64,000 nucleotides of DNA from Komagataeibacter medellinensis NBRC 3288 (GCF_000182745.2 NC_016027.1:1479501-1543500); one strand, 5' to 3'; positions 1 to 9,689 are shown, numbered from the stretch's first letter. Program-made: numbers and translations. Notes: generated from the sequence alone by a model not told the origin.

Positions 1-142
1 ATGAAAGACAGGGAAACGGGCAGGCACGCGGAAACTCTCATCAACGCATTCGTCGGCCCAGCGACAGCGCACGTCAAGTGCAAAGCCCCTGTTGCTGCTG
101 GCCCCGTGCAGTTTCGCTACGGTCGTGATATGCAGGAATGTG
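1..142. other. window edge, unresolved; possible divergent minus-strand gene start
   Basis: No plus-strand gene is convincing here. On the minus strand one frame is open from an ATG at 171 to the window edge (57 codons) and would give the N-terminus of a divergent gene. It would overlap the glycosyltransferase start by about 29 bases, and its third codon positions are only about 58 percent G or C, lower than neighbouring genes. I cannot name a product. Sequence to the left of the window would decide it. Confidence 0.2.
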
Positions 143-1372
143 ATGCAAACCGTTTCCGACCGACCTGTCATACTGCAGGCGCTGCCCGCGCTCGAATCCG
201 GCGGGATAGAACATGGCACGCTGGAAATGGCACAGGCCATTGTTCAGGCGGGCGGCACCGCCATCGTGGCCAGCGCTGGCGGCCGCCTTGTGCCGCGCCT
301 GAAATATATCGGCGCCATCCCGGTGGAAATGGAACTGGGGGCCAAGAACCCCGTTTCCATCATGCGCAATGCTGGGCGATTGCGACAGGTCATGCGGCAA
401 TATGGCGTACATCTTGTCCATGCCCGCTCACGCGCGCCCGCATGGGCCGCGCATTTCGCGTGCGGGCGGCTGGGCGTGCCCATGGTCACGACCTGGCACG
501 GGGTGCATGAAGCCAACCTGCCGGGCAAGAAGCGCTACAACAGCGTGCTGGCATCGGGCGCGCGGGTCATTGCCATAAGCCGCTACATCGCTACCCGCCT
601 GAGCGAGGAATACAAGGTGGGCAGCGACCGCCTGCGCCTGATCCCGCGTGGGGCGGACATGATGCGTTTCAACCCTGCCAGCGTGCGGGGTAACCGGATC
701 CAGAAGCTGATGGGACTGTGGGACATTCCCGATGGGGCCACCGTCATCATGCTGCCCGCGCGCGTAACGGCGTGGAAAGGTCATGCGGTCCTGATCGAGG
801 CACTGGCCCACCTGCACCGGACCGGCGGGTTCGCGCGCGACTGGGTATGCATTTTCGTAGGTGAGACGAACGCCAGGGAGGGCAGGCAACTCGTAGCCCT
901 GGCCCAGCAGGGCGGCATTGCGGCCAACCTGCGCTTTGCCGGCCACTGTGCGGACATGCCGGCCGCCATGATGCTGGCGGACATGGTCATCGTGCCATCG
1001 CGCCGGCCCGAACCCTTCGGGCGCGTGGTGGTGGAAGCTCAGGCCATGGGGCGCCCCGTAATCGTATCGGGCCATGGCGCGGCACTGGAAACAGTAGAAG
1101 ACGGCGTGACCGGATTCTCCTTCCCACCTGATGACACAACGGCGCTGGCCGCATGCATCCAGCATGTAGCCGGACTGGACAGCGCGGCGCGCGCGATCCT
1201 GGCCGGGCATGCGCGCGAAAACGTGCGCACGCATTATTCCACCCAGGCTATGCAGTACGCGACCCTGACGGTGTATGATGAACTTCTACAGACCCGGCTT
1301 GCCGATACCTTTTACTACAACATGGCAGGAGACGGCCCGTGGAATGAGGAAGCTCTGCCTGAAGCAGGCTAG
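143..1372 (+). CDS. glycosyltransferase family 4 (GT-B fold)
   Basis: This is a retaining GT-B glycosyltransferase that would move a sugar from a nucleotide donor to a lipid or polysaccharide acceptor at the inner face of the cytoplasmic membrane. The N-terminal half carries the acceptor-side Rossmann domain (PALESGGIEHGTLEMAQ near residue 15). The C-terminal half has the family 4 donor-site signature EPFGRVVVEAQAMGRPVI around residue 305, including the E-x7-E pair. The ATG at 143 is preferred over a TTG at 92 because AGGA lies about 5 bases upstream. It is a single gene, so the acceptor (LPS core or an exopolysaccharide) cannot be read from context. Confidence 0.85.
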   Translation: MQTVSDRPVILQALPALESGGIEHGTLEMAQAIVQAGGTAIVASAGGRLVPRLKYIGAIPVEMELGAKNPVSIMRNAGRLRQVMRQYGVHLVHARSRAPAWAAHFACGRLGVPMVTTWHGVHEANLPGKKRYNSVLASGARVIAISRYIATRLSEEYKVGSDRLRLIPRGADMMRFNPASVRGNRIQKLMGLWDIPDGATVIMLPARVTAWKGHAVLIEALAHLHRTGGFARDWVCIFVGETNAREGRQLVALAQQGGIAANLRFAGHCADMPAAMMLADMVIVPSRRPEPFGRVVVEAQAMGRPVIVSGHGAALETVEDGVTGFSFPPDDTTALAACIQHVAGLDSAARAILAGHARENVRTHYSTQAMQYATLTVYDELLQTRLADTFYYNMAGDGPWNEEALPEAG

Positions 1373-1607
1373 GCCGGACTGGCCGGAACACTCTGCCACA
1401 TCTGGCGGCAGCGAGCCTTGATCTGGCTCACAAGCTGCCCGGAAACCCCGGATGAGCTTCCTGCATTAAGCATGAGCCTTATGCAGCTTGTGGTTTTACA
1501 ATCGACAACACGAATAAAATTCTTCACCCATTGCGCATTCTTCCATCTGGCGGACGGGCAACGCCCGTAGCCCGCCGTTGCAACGCGAATATTCGGGACC
1601 GCACCAC

Positions 1608-2741
1608 ATGAACCAGATTTCCCCCGTCCAGGCAGACACCGCACCCAAGGCTCCCCGGCCCGACCTGCGCCGGGTCGATTGCGACCCGGATTTCTGGTAC
1701 CCCGTGGCGTGGTCAGCCGACCTGAAAAAAGACAAGACGCTGGCGGTCAGCTACGCGGGCACGCCCATCGTGCTGGTCCGCCCCGAAGAAGGCAGCGTGT
1801 TCGCGCTGTATGATCGCTGCCCCCACCGCCAGGTACCGCTGAGCAAGGGCACCGTGAACGGCCAGACCGTGCGCTGCTGCTACCATGGCTGGGCATTTGG
1901 CCGCTCGGGCCGCTGCATTGACGTACCTTATCTGGGCAAGGGCAAGCTGCCCAACGGGGTGCGCACCTTCCCCGTGCGCGAAGCGGGTGGACTGATCTTC
2001 ATCTTTCCCGGTGACCCGGAAAAAGCTGATACCGTGCCCTTCCCCAAGCTGGCGCAGACCGACAACCCCAAATACAAGACCAAGCATTTCAGCCCGCGCG
2101 TGAACTGCCACTACACATTCATGCACGAGAACCTGATGGACATGAACCACCAGTTCCTGCACCGCCGCCAGATGGGGCAGATCAAGGCGCGTTTCCTGGG
2201 GCAGGACAAGGGCGAAAACTTTATCGAGGCGCGTTACAGCTTCATGCGCTGCGCGGGGCAGCAGCCGCTGGCCGAACGCCTGATCTTTGGCAAGCACAAG
2301 GACCTGCAGGGCAAGGAACAGCCCGTTGAGGAAGTTGTGACCATCCGCACGGAATACCCGTACCAGACCCTGCGCATCACCGATAAGGACGGTGACCTGA
2401 TCATGGATCTGTGGACCGCCTACGTGCCGGTGGACAAGGAACAGCGCGTGACCCAATCCTTTGGCCTGCTGTCCATCCTGCGCCCGCAGACCCCGCTGCT
2501 GATCGACCTGATCTGGCCGGCGCTCGGCTGGTTCACCAACCGCATCTTCCTTGAGGACAAGGAAATCGTGGAACTGGAGCAGGCGGCATGGAATGAAGTG
2601 GGCCATGACCGCAATGTGGAGATTTTCCCCGTTGTAGTGGGCCTGCGCGAACTGCTGGCACGCTGCGGCATCGCGCATGACGACGACACCCGGCCGGATA
2701 CAAAACCCGCAGCCCCTGCCACAGCCCCCACTACAGTCTGA
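1608..2741 (+). CDS. Rieske [2Fe-2S] aromatic-ring-hydroxylating oxygenase alpha subunit
   Basis: A cytoplasmic oxygenase of the Rieske non-heme iron type. The N-terminal Rieske domain (about residues 25-125) has the cluster ligands C71-x-H73 and C90-x2-H93 (CPHR and CCYHGW). The catalytic domain contains NLMDMNHQFLHR near residue 180, which supplies the mononuclear iron ligands, and the C-terminal segment FLEDKEIVELEQ is typical of the PaO/vanillate-demethylase-like branch. No ferredoxin or reductase gene is adjacent, so the electron donor must be encoded elsewhere. The substrate is unknown. The ATG at 1608 is chosen over an in-frame TTG at 1578 because the Rieske fold starts soon after it. 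Confidence 0.85.
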   Translation: MNQISPVQADTAPKAPRPDLRRVDCDPDFWYPVAWSADLKKDKTLAVSYAGTPIVLVRPEEGSVFALYDRCPHRQVPLSKGTVNGQTVRCCYHGWAFGRSGRCIDVPYLGKGKLPNGVRTFPVREAGGLIFIFPGDPEKADTVPFPKLAQTDNPKYKTKHFSPRVNCHYTFMHENLMDMNHQFLHRRQMGQIKARFLGQDKGENFIEARYSFMRCAGQQPLAERLIFGKHKDLQGKEQPVEEVVTIRTEYPYQTLRITDKDGDLIMDLWTAYVPVDKEQRVTQSFGLLSILRPQTPLLIDLIWPALGWFTNRIFLEDKEIVELEQAAWNEVGHDRNVEIFPVVVGLRELLARCGIAHDDDTRPDTKPAAPATAPTTV

Positions 2742-2797
2742 TCCCGCGCCTCGCCCCATTCGGGGCGGGCTTCCTCCAGCCTGACGAAACACGCACC

Positions 2798-2989
2798 ATG
2801 ACCGAACGGCCAGACACACCCCGCCTGACCGACCGGGCAGAAGAAGCCCGGCGCAGCCGCCAGCAGCGCGAGGCCGAGGCCCTGCGCGCCAACCTGCGCC
2901 GCCGCAAGCAGCAGAGTCGCGCCCGCGCCGCCCCGACCGATGGACCCACACCGCCTGCGGGCCACGACATATCCCGCAACGAAGCGTGA
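2798..2989 (+). CDS. small basic, charged hypothetical protein (63 aa)
   Basis: A 63-residue protein between the Rieske gene and dcd. The middle (about residues 12-45) is an almost continuous Arg/Glu/Gln/Ala helix, with runs such as RRSRQQREAEALR and RRRKQQSR, and the ends are Pro-rich and disordered. It has no signal peptide and no cysteines. The composition suggests a nucleic-acid-binding or coiled peptide, but no family is recognised. It is called real because it has an ATG start, fits the gap between same-strand genes and has codon use like its neighbours. Confidence 0.55.
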   Translation: MTERPDTPRLTDRAEEARRSRQQREAEALRANLRRRKQQSRARAAPTDGPTPPAGHDISRNEA

Positions 2990-3076
2990 TTGGCGGTTGC
3001 GGTCGGGCGGTCACTTCGTTAGGGATCGGCCTGCGGCGCGTGTGCCCGCGCCACTCATGCCAAGGGAAGGGATTCC

Positions 3077-3631
3077 ATGCCAATAATGCCTGATACGTGG
3101 ATTCGCCGCATGGCCACGGAACAGGGCATGATCGAGCCCTTCGTGGAAAAGCAGAGCCGCGAGGGCGTGATCTCCTTCGGCCTGTCCTCCTATGGCTACG
3201 ATGCGCGGGTTGCCAACGAATTCAAGATTTTCACCGATGTGGACAACGCGGTGGTCGATCCCAAGAACTTTGCCGAGAACAGCTTCGTCACCCGACGGGG
3301 CGCATGCTGCACCATCCCGCCGCACAGCTTCGTGCTGGCGCATACGGTCGAGTATTTCCGCATACCGCGTGACACGCTGGTGGTCTGCCTAGGCAAGTCC
3401 ACTTATGCGCGCTGCGGCATCATCGTGAACGTGACCCCGCTGGAGCCGGAATGGGAAGGCCAGGTCACGATCGAGATCAGCAACACCACCCCCCTACCCG
3501 CGCGCATCTACGCCAATGAGGGGATCTGCCAGTTCCTGTTCTTCCAGGGCGCATCGCCATGTGAAGTCAGCTACGCCGACCGCAAGGGCAAATACATGGG
3601 GCAGGTTGGCGTCGCCCCTCCGCGTATGTAA
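3077..3631 (+). CDS. dcd: dCTP deaminase
   Basis: Deaminates dCTP to dUTP, feeding dTMP synthesis through dUTPase. The 184-residue length and the sequence across the whole protein match the trimeric Dcd family: [10 protein letters not shown] at the N-terminus, [11 protein letters not shown] near residue 36, [10 protein letters not shown] near residue 110 and [20 protein letters not shown] with the catalytic Glu near residue 138. It sits 19 bases before murA and probably shares its transcript. Confidence 0.96.
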   Translation: MPIMPDTWIRRMATEQGMIEPFVEKQSREGVISFGLSSYGYDARVANEFKIFTDVDNAVVDPKNFAENSFVTRRGACCTIPPHSFVLAHTVEYFRIPRDTLVVCLGKSTYARCGIIVNVTPLEPEWEGQVTIEISNTTPLPARIYANEGICQFLFFQGASPCEVSYADRKGKYMGQVGVAPPRM

Positions 3632-3649
3632 GGGCAGGAAGCGCATATC

Positions 3650-4912
3650 ATGGACCGTTTCATTATTCACGGTGGCCACCCGCTGCGTGGGGACATTGTT
3701 ATTGGCGGGGCGAAGAATTCCGCCCTCAAGCTGCTGGTGGCGGGACTGCTCACTCCCGAACGCCTGGTGCTGGACAACGTGCCCCGCATTGCCGATATCC
3801 GTACCATGCGCAGGCTGCTCGCGCAGCATGGGCTGGATGTGGAGGATGTGAACGGCGATGGCGGCACGCTGGCGGTAGGCGGTGCCATTACCAATACCGA
3901 AGCCCCGTACGATATCGTGTCCATGATGCGCGCCTCCATCCTGGTGCTCGGCCCGCTACTGGCCCGTTGTGGGGAAGCGCGCGTGTCCCTGCCCGGTGGC
4001 TGCGCCATCGGCACCCGCCCGGTAGACATGCACCTCAAGGCGCTGGAAACGCTGGGCGCGAAAATCACGCTCGAGAACGGCTATATCCATGCCGAAGCCC
4101 CGAACGGACTGAAGGGCGAGCGGGTAATCCTGCCGTTCGCCTCGGTCGGAGCCACGGAAAACCTGCTCATGGCCGCAACTCTGGCAAAAGGGCGGACCGA
4201 GATCGTCAATGCCGCGCGCGAGCCCGAAATCGGGGATCTTGTCGGCTGCCTCAACGCCATGGGAGCGCGGATTACCGGCATTGGCACCGGCAAGCTGGTG
4301 ATTGACGGGGTAGAAGGGCTGCATGGTGCGCGTTACCGTGTCATGCCCGACCGGATCGAATGCGGCACCTATGCCTGTGCCGCCGCCATTACCGGGGGTG
4401 AACTGCGGCTGGTTGGCGGGCAGATCGAGCACCTTGGCGCCGTGGTGCGCGCGCTGGAGGAAGCTGGCGTGGAAATGGTGCAGGAAGAAGGTGCCGTACG
4501 TGTGCAGCGCACCGGCGCGCTGCGCGGGGTCGATATCATGACCGAGCCCTATCCCGGCTTCCCGACCGACATGCAGGCCCAGTTCATGGCGCTGCTCTCG
4601 GTAGCCGAAGGGGCATCCATGGTGACCGAAACCATTTTCGAAAACCGCTTCATGCATGTACCCGAACTCAACCGCATGGGTGCGCGCATCAACGTACATG
4701 GTTCCTCGGCCATTATCCGGGGCGTGCACTCGCTCTCGGGCGCGCCGGTCATGGCAACTGACCTGCGGGCCTCGTTCTCGCTCATCCTTGCGGGGCTTGC
4801 CGCCCATGGCGAGACGATCCTGAGCCGTGTCTACCACCTGGACCGGGGATATGAAGCGGTGGAACGCAAGCTGGCGCAGTGTGGCGCGCATATCGAGCGC
4901 GTTTCGGGCTGA
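3650..4912 (+). CDS. murA: UDP-N-acetylglucosamine 1-carboxyvinyltransferase
   Basis: Catalyses the first committed step of peptidoglycan synthesis, adding enolpyruvate from PEP to UDP-GlcNAc in the cytoplasm. It is 420 residues, the usual length. Visible motifs are GGAKNSALK near residues 19-27 (the conserved Lys22-Asn23) and [13 protein letters not shown], where C118 is the nucleophile that fosfomycin alkylates; the Cys is present, so this enzyme is expected to be fosfomycin-sensitive. The Asp of [13 protein letters not shown] near residue 305 is also present. An AGGA about 9 bases upstream supports the ATG. Confidence 0.97.
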   Translation: MDRFIIHGGHPLRGDIVIGGAKNSALKLLVAGLLTPERLVLDNVPRIADIRTMRRLLAQHGLDVEDVNGDGGTLAVGGAITNTEAPYDIVSMMRASILVLGPLLARCGEARVSLPGGCAIGTRPVDMHLKALETLGAKITLENGYIHAEAPNGLKGERVILPFASVGATENLLMAATLAKGRTEIVNAAREPEIGDLVGCLNAMGARITGIGTGKLVIDGVEGLHGARYRVMPDRIECGTYACAAAITGGELRLVGGQIEHLGAVVRALEEAGVEMVQEEGAVRVQRTGALRGVDIMTEPYPGFPTDMQAQFMALLSVAEGASMVTETIFENRFMHVPELNRMGARINVHGSSAIIRGVHSLSGAPVMATDLRASFSLILAGLAAHGETILSRVYHLDRGYEAVERKLAQCGAHIERVSG

Positions 4913-5016
4913 CGGGCCGCTGCCCCGAGAAAACTGCCCTTCCTGCATGATGGCTGAATGTGGTATGCGCGCATGTCACCAAAGGCGTGCCCTGTATTGT
5001 GGGGGTGCGTGCCTTC

Positions 5017-5757
5017 ATGTCGGAGAATGCATTGACCGTCCTGTCACCGGCCCACAACGCCGTTCCGCAAACGGATAGCCCGCTGATACTGGCCCTGCCC
5101 AAGGGCCGTATCCTCAAAGCTGCGGCGCCGCTTCTGCATATGGCGGGCATCGTGCCCGGACCGGACTTCAATGACGAGAAAAGCCGCCTGCTGCGCTTTG
5201 AAACCAACGACCCCGGCATAGACGTGGTGCGCGTGCGCTCGTTCGATGTCGCGACCTTCGTGGCCTTTGGCGGCGCACAGGTCGGCATCTGCGGCGCGGA
5301 TGTGCTGATGGAGTTCGACTACCCCGAAATCTATGCCCCACTTGACCTGGGGATTGGCGGGTGCCGCATTTCCATCGCCCAGCCCAAGGACCGCACAGGG
5401 CGCGAAGACAACCCCAACCGCCTCTCACAGGTACGGGTGGCGACCAAGTACCCCGCCCTGACGCGGCGGCATTTCGCGGCGCGGGGCATCAACGCCAGCA
5501 TCGTCCACCTGCATGGCGCGATGGAACTGGCCCCGGTGCTTGACCTTTCGCACCTGATCGTGGACCTGGTGGATACCGGCTCCACCCTGCGCGCCAACGG
5601 GTTGGAAGAAACGCACACCATCGCCCACATCACCAGCCGCCTGATCGTGAACCGTACGGCGCTCAAGACCCAGCCCGAGCGCATTACCGCCATCATCAAC
5701 CGATTCCGTACGGCGCTGGCCTCTGGCACAGCGCAAGCCAAGGACCAGCAGGCATGA
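5017..5757 (+). CDS. hisG: ATP phosphoribosyltransferase, short form
   Basis: First enzyme of histidine synthesis, joining ATP and PRPP. Motifs are LALPKGRILK near residue 26, ADVLMEFDYPEIYAPLDL near residue 95 and the PRPP-binding stretch LIVDLVDTGSTLRANGLEE near residue 185. At 246 residues it lacks the C-terminal allosteric domain of the 299-residue E. coli enzyme, so it is of the HisGS type that normally needs the HisZ regulatory subunit; hisZ is not in the window. The ATG at 5017 is preferred to a GTG at 4960 because of an upstream G-rich site and because the protein core begins soon after. Its stop overlaps hisD in ATGA. Confidence 0.93.
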   Translation: MSENALTVLSPAHNAVPQTDSPLILALPKGRILKAAAPLLHMAGIVPGPDFNDEKSRLLRFETNDPGIDVVRVRSFDVATFVAFGGAQVGICGADVLMEFDYPEIYAPLDLGIGGCRISIAQPKDRTGREDNPNRLSQVRVATKYPALTRRHFAARGINASIVHLHGAMELAPVLDLSHLIVDLVDTGSTLRANGLEETHTIAHITSRLIVNRTALKTQPERITAIINRFRTALASGTAQAKDQQA

Positions 5758-7067
5758 AGCGCCTCGATACCACGCAGCCCGACTTCCGTGCCCAGTTTGC
5801 AGCACTGCTGGCTGACCGTGACAGCGACACCGCCCGCGTTGATGGCCCGGTAACCGAGATCCTGGCCGCCGTGCGCGCGCGTGGTGATGAAGCCCTGTGC
5901 GAATTCACCAACCGCTTTGACCGCACCCGTGTCACCCCCGCCACCCTGCGCATTACCGAAGCCGAGATCGAGGCCGCCTGCGCCAAGGTGCCGACCGAAC
6001 TGCTGGCGGCCCTTGAAGTAGCCGCCACCCGTATTGAATCCTTCCACCGCGCGCAGATGCCCGCCGACCTGCGTTACGTGGATGGTGCCGGGGTTACGCT
6101 GGGCATGCGCTGGACGGCTCTGGATTCGGTTGGCCTTTACGTGCCCGGTGGCAAGGCGGCCTATCCTTCTTCCGTGCTAATGAACGCCATCCCCGCCCAT
6201 GTGGCAGGCGTGGGGCGCATTGCCATGTGCGTACCAACACCTGATGGCGTGCTCAACCCGCTGGTACTGGCGGCGGCCCGCCGCGCGGGCGTGACCGAAA
6301 TCTACCGCGTGGGTGGAGCGCAGGCCGTAGGCGCCATGGCCTACGGCACGGCCACCATCGCCCCGGTTGACCGCGTGGTGGGTCCGGGCAACGCTTATGT
6401 GGCCGAAGCCAAGCGGCAGGTGTTCGGCAAGGTGGGAATCGACAGCATTGCCGGCCCATCGGAAGTCGTGGTGATAGCCGATGCCAACAATGACCCACGC
6501 GCCATCGCCCTCGACCTGCTGGCGCAGGCGGAACATGACCCCATGGCCCAGTCCATCCTGATCACGCCCAATGCAGATCTGGCGGACAGGGTCGCACGCG
6601 CCGTCGCGACCGAGCTTGAAACCCTGCCGCGTGCCGAAATCGCCCGTGCCAGCTGGGATGCCCACGGCGCGATCATGACCGTACGCAACCTTGATGAGGC
6701 GGCAGACCTTGTAAACGAGATCGCACCCGAACATCTGGAACTGATGGTGGACACACCTGAGCCGGTTTTCGAGCGGGTGCGACACGCGGGCGCGATCTTC
6801 ATCGGACGGTACTGTCCCGAAGCCATTGGCGATTATGTCGGTGGTCCGAACCATGTGCTGCCAACCAGTCGCACGGCGCGTTTCTCATCCGGCCTGTCGG
6901 TGTTCGACTTTATCAAACGCACCACGTTCATTGAAGCACAGGCCGAGTCGCTACGTGAAATCGGGCCCGCCGCCGTAAGCCTGGCCGAGGCGGAAGGCCT
7001 TGATGCCCATGCGCTAAGCGTGTCGATCCGGCTTGACAGCCTGATGCACGCGCACAACGGAGCTTGA
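5754..7067 (+). CDS. hisD: histidinol dehydrogenase
   Basis: Catalyses the last two steps of histidine synthesis, oxidising histidinol to histidine with two NAD+. It has the expected 437 residues. Motifs include GLYVPGGKAAYPSSVLMNAIPA near residue 125 and the GPGNAYVAEAKRQVFG and IAGPSEVVVIAD blocks from about residue 207. The Zn/catalytic region is EIAPEHLELM near residue 325, and the C-terminal GPNHVLPTSRTARFSSGLS is conserved. Its start overlaps the hisG stop by four bases, so the two are translationally coupled. Confidence 0.97.
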   Translation: MKRLDTTQPDFRAQFAALLADRDSDTARVDGPVTEILAAVRARGDEALCEFTNRFDRTRVTPATLRITEAEIEAACAKVPTELLAALEVAATRIESFHRAQMPADLRYVDGAGVTLGMRWTALDSVGLYVPGGKAAYPSSVLMNAIPAHVAGVGRIAMCVPTPDGVLNPLVLAAARRAGVTEIYRVGGAQAVGAMAYGTATIAPVDRVVGPGNAYVAEAKRQVFGKVGIDSIAGPSEVVVIADANNDPRAIALDLLAQAEHDPMAQSILITPNADLADRVARAVATELETLPRAEIARASWDAHGAIMTVRNLDEAADLVNEIAPEHLELMVDTPEPVFERVRHAGAIFIGRYCPEAIGDYVGGPNHVLPTSRTARFSSGLSVFDFIKRTTFIEAQAESLREIGPAAVSLAEAEGLDAHALSVSIRLDSLMHAHNGA

Positions 7068-7155
7068 CCCGGACCGCGTGCATCCCCACATAAACCAACC
7101 GTACTGCGTGCAGCCCTTGCCGCAGGACGGCAAACCTTGATGATTGAAGGACACG

Positions 7156-7374
7156 ATGTCGAAAGAAGACATGATTGAGTTCAGCGGCACAGTTACCGAA
7201 CTGCTGCCCAACGCCATGTTCCGCGTTACACTGGATAATGAGCATACCATCCTGGCGCATACCAGCGGCAAGATGCGCAAGAACCGTATCCGCGTACTGG
7301 CGGGTGACCGCGTGAACGTGGAAATGACGCCCTATGACCTGACAAAGGGTCGCATCACCTTCCGCTTCAAGTAA
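7156..7374 (+). CDS. infA: translation initiation factor IF-1
   Basis: A 72-residue OB-fold protein that binds the ribosomal A site during initiation. Almost every position is family-typical: [20 protein letters not shown], then [19 protein letters not shown] and [18 protein letters not shown]. The ATG at 7156 has AAGGA four bases upstream; the in-frame TTG at 7144 is not needed. It lies between hisD and maf, only 16 bases before maf, so infA-maf-rng-yacG look like one transcript. Confidence 0.98.
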   Translation: MSKEDMIEFSGTVTELLPNAMFRVTLDNEHTILAHTSGKMRKNRIRVLAGDRVNVEMTPYDLTKGRITFRFK

Positions 7375-7390
7375 GCCGCCCTTGCCGGTC

Positions 7391-8020
7391 ATGACCGAAA
7401 ACACCGCTCCCACCGGGGCGGATGCGGGCGCGCAACTTATCCTTGGCTCGGCCTCGCCCCGCAGGCTTGAACTCCTGCGCCAGATCGGGATCATTCCCGA
7501 CCGGGTGTGCCCGGCCGATCTTGATGAAACACCCCGACGCGACGAACTGCCCCGGCCATATGCCCAGCGCCTTGCGATGGAAAAGGCCGATCATGTGGCA
7601 GGCCTGATGGATATTCCGGCTCTCGTCCTTGCAGCCGACACCGTTGTTGCCCTGGGTCGGCGCATCCTGCCCAAGGCAGAGGATGCGGCAACGGCACGCG
7701 CCTGCCTTAACCTGCTTTCTGGGCGGCGTCATACCGTTTTTACCGCCGTAGCCCTGCGTCCCACCGCCGCATGGAAGGACGGGCGCGCGGGCAACCGACT
7801 GGTGGCCAGCACGGTCGCCTTCGCGCGCCTGACCCCACGGCAGATCGATGCGCTGATCGAAGCGGGGGACTGGCAGGGCAAGGCTGGCGGCTATGCCATA
7901 CAGGGCCATGCAGCGGCGTTTGTGCGGTTCATGTCGGGCAGCTATAGCGGCATTGTGGGCCTTCCCCTGTTCGAGACGGCACAGATGCTGCGCGGGCAGA
8001 AGGGGTGCTGGCTGCGGTGA
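7391..8020 (+). CDS. maf: Maf family nucleotide pyrophosphatase
   Basis: A house-cleaning nucleoside triphosphate pyrophosphatase that hydrolyses non-canonical or damaged (d)NTPs. It starts with the family signature [18 protein letters not shown], carries [10 protein letters not shown] (the catalytic Asp) near residue 80 and ends with [10 protein letters not shown] and [11 protein letters not shown]. Its length of 209 residues is normal. The ATG at 7391 is preferred to a TTG at 7382. The stop overlaps the next gene in GTGA. Confidence 0.93.
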   Translation: MTENTAPTGADAGAQLILGSASPRRLELLRQIGIIPDRVCPADLDETPRRDELPRPYAQRLAMEKADHVAGLMDIPALVLAADTVVALGRRILPKAEDAATARACLNLLSGRRHTVFTAVALRPTAAWKDGRAGNRLVASTVAFARLTPRQIDALIEAGDWQGKAGGYAIQGHAAAFVRFMSGSYSGIVGLPLFETAQMLRGQKGCWLR

Positions 8021-9135
8021 GCATGCGCATCTGCGCCAGCAGCAGCCCCGGAGAGGTCCGCATTGCCGTAACCGACAGGGACAGCCTGCTTGATTTCGCA
8101 CTATGGCGGCCGGACATGGCCGATGGCGTGGGCGATATCTACCGTGCACGTGTCAGTGCGCACGTACCGGCCCTTGGGGGCACCTTCATTACCCTGCCGG
8201 GGCTGGAACATGCCGGATTCCTGCCCGATTCGGAAGGGCTGGGTCCACTGACACAGGGCCAGACGGTACTGGTTAGCGTGACCCGCAGCGCACAGGGCGG
8301 CAAGGGGGTGCGACTGGGTGCGCGCAACCTCCCGCCCGACCTGCCCGGTGGGTCCGAACCCAGCCTGCTGCGCTGCGGCCCGACCCCGCTGGAGCGGCTG
8401 GCCCGGTCCTACCCTGATGCGCCCATTGTCCTTGATGATGCTGCCATTGCCGCAGCGCTGCCCGCCAACCTCCATCCCCGCCTAACACGCTCGGGGGCCG
8501 CATTCGACAGCGATATCCGCGCACGGGTTGATGCGCTGGAAGACCCGGTCGTAGCCCTGCCCGGCGGTATGTCGGCCAGCATTACCCCCACACCGGCACT
8601 GGTTGCGATCGACATGGATGGCGGAGCCGCCAGCATGGACCGCCGCCCCAAGCAGACCGCGCAGTTCGCCGCCAACCGTGATGCCCTGCCCGACCTGCTG
8701 CGCCAGTTGCGCCTGCGCAACCTGTCGGGGGCGATCATTGTGGATGTGGCGGGTCTGGCCATACGCAAGCGCCGCGCCCTGACGGAAACGGTGGAGACCG
8801 TGCTGAAAGAGGATCCGCTACGCCCGCGCTTCCTCGGCTTTACCGCGCTGGGGCTTGCGGAAATCGTACGCCCACGCGTGCATCCGCCACTGCATGAACT
8901 GTTGCATTCACCCGAAGGGCGGGTGCTCAGTGCCCTGCGCGGGCAGATGCAGGTCTATCGTGGCATGCCGCCGACGGGACAGCCCGTAACTCTGGCCTGT
9001 GGCCATGCCATCATGCGACTGATGCAGGCCCATCCGGGCTGGGTAGCGGATTTCGTGCGGCTAACGGGCCGCGTGCTGCACCCTGTTACCGACCCGGCGC
9101 TACCTGCCAATGGCTGGAGATTTGGTCATGACTGA
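8017..9135 (+). CDS. rng: ribonuclease G/E-like protein, short form without a Zn-link
   Basis: Endoribonuclease of the RNase E/G family, expected to process rRNA or decay mRNA. An S1-like segment ([17 protein letters not shown]) is followed by the DNase-I-like catalytic subdomain. LVAIDMDGG carries the first catalytic Asp, [19 protein letters not shown] the second, and [14 protein letters not shown] closes the fold. It is only 372 residues, against about 490 for E. coli RNase G. The CPxC Zn-link motif that joins subunits in E. coli RNase E/G is absent, so its oligomeric state may differ. GTG at 8017 overlaps the maf stop in GTGA; an ATG at 8023 is an alternative. Confidence 0.85.
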   Translation: MSMRICASSSPGEVRIAVTDRDSLLDFALWRPDMADGVGDIYRARVSAHVPALGGTFITLPGLEHAGFLPDSEGLGPLTQGQTVLVSVTRSAQGGKGVRLGARNLPPDLPGGSEPSLLRCGPTPLERLARSYPDAPIVLDDAAIAAALPANLHPRLTRSGAAFDSDIRARVDALEDPVVALPGGMSASITPTPALVAIDMDGGAASMDRRPKQTAQFAANRDALPDLLRQLRLRNLSGAIIVDVAGLAIRKRRALTETVETVLKEDPLRPRFLGFTALGLAEIVRPRVHPPLHELLHSPEGRVLSALRGQMQVYRGMPPTGQPVTLACGHAIMRLMQAHPGWVADFVRLTGRVLHPVTDPALPANGWRFGHD

Positions 9136-9337
9136 ACCCACGACAACCCTGCCCTCCTGCCCCATCTGCGGTCAGCCCGCGCAGGCGCGTTACCGGCCGT
9201 TCTGCTCGCGCCGCTGCGCGGATGTGGACCTTGGCCGCTGGTTTTCCGGCCAGTACCGCGTTCCCTCGACAGAGATTCCATCCGAAGCGGATGAAAAATA
9301 CACAAGACGGGTTGATCCCGATGATGAGGTAGGTTAA
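9128..9337 (+). CDS. yacG: DNA gyrase inhibitor / zinc-binding protein YacG
   Basis: A 69-residue zinc-ribbon protein. Four cysteines (CPICG, then FCSRRCADVDLGRW) form the binding site, and the tail is acidic. In E. coli YacG binds GyrB and blocks DNA binding by gyrase. The ATG at 9128 has GGAGA seven bases upstream and overlaps the end of the RNase G-like gene by eight bases; an ATG at 9110 in the same frame has no comparable site. Confidence 0.93.
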   Translation: MTEPTTTLPSCPICGQPAQARYRPFCSRRCADVDLGRWFSGQYRVPSTEIPSEADEKYTRRVDPDDEVG

Positions 9338-9398
9338 ACGCTTGTCCAACGTCAGAGCGGCCTTGGTTGCTCTGATTAAGCCGGACAGACGGCCCGGT

Positions 9399-9474
9399 GC
9401 CCAAGTAGCTCAGTTGGTAGAGCATGCGACTGAAAATCGCAGTGTCGGTGGTTCGATCCCGCCCTTGGGCACCA
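9399..9474 (+). tRNA. tRNA-Phe (GAA)
   Basis: A 76-base cloverleaf. The acceptor stem is GCCCAAG with CTTGGGC, then the A discriminator and an encoded CCA. The D arm is GCTCAGTTGGTAGAGC, the anticodon stem TGCGA/TCGCA has loop CTGAAAA (anticodon GAA), and the T loop is GGTTCGATCCC. All stems pair. Confidence 0.97.
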
Positions 9475-9584
9475 TTCAATTCCCTTAAAAAATAATAGTT
9501 TCTTACGGATCGGTCGATGCCCGTGTCCTGCCCGCATGTCATCTAGCAGGACGGCTCAACGCCATACCCTTCAAAAACATAAAG

Positions 9585-9659
9585 AAGTTTTTGGTAAAGC
9601 TTTTTCCAAAAAGCTTCAGGAACGTCGCCTTTTTGAAAAAAGGCGACACCCAAAAACTT
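9585..9659. repeat. structured intergenic repeat, copy 1
   Basis: A 75-base element with terminal inverted repeats AAGTTTTTGG (9585-9594) and CCAAAAACTT (9650-9659). Inside are two hairpins: AAGCTTTTT pairing with AAAAAGCTT (9597-9616), and GTCGCCTTTTT pairing with AAAAAGGCGAC (9624-9647). A close copy lies at 42636-42711 and decayed copies at 26024-26107 and 35064-35127. It sits at the 3' end of the dihydroorotase gene and may double as its terminator. The rest of the gap between tRNA-Phe and that gene shows nothing else. Confidence 0.85.
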
Positions 9660-9689
9660 TTATCGCTTTCTATCGGCAGGTCATGCCAC

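Noticed and set aside
1713-3083. Long minus-strand open frame (456 codons) over the Rieske gene
   Set aside because: It is the antisense shadow of a clear Rieske oxygenase; its translation has no fold-like pattern and high GC makes such shadows common.
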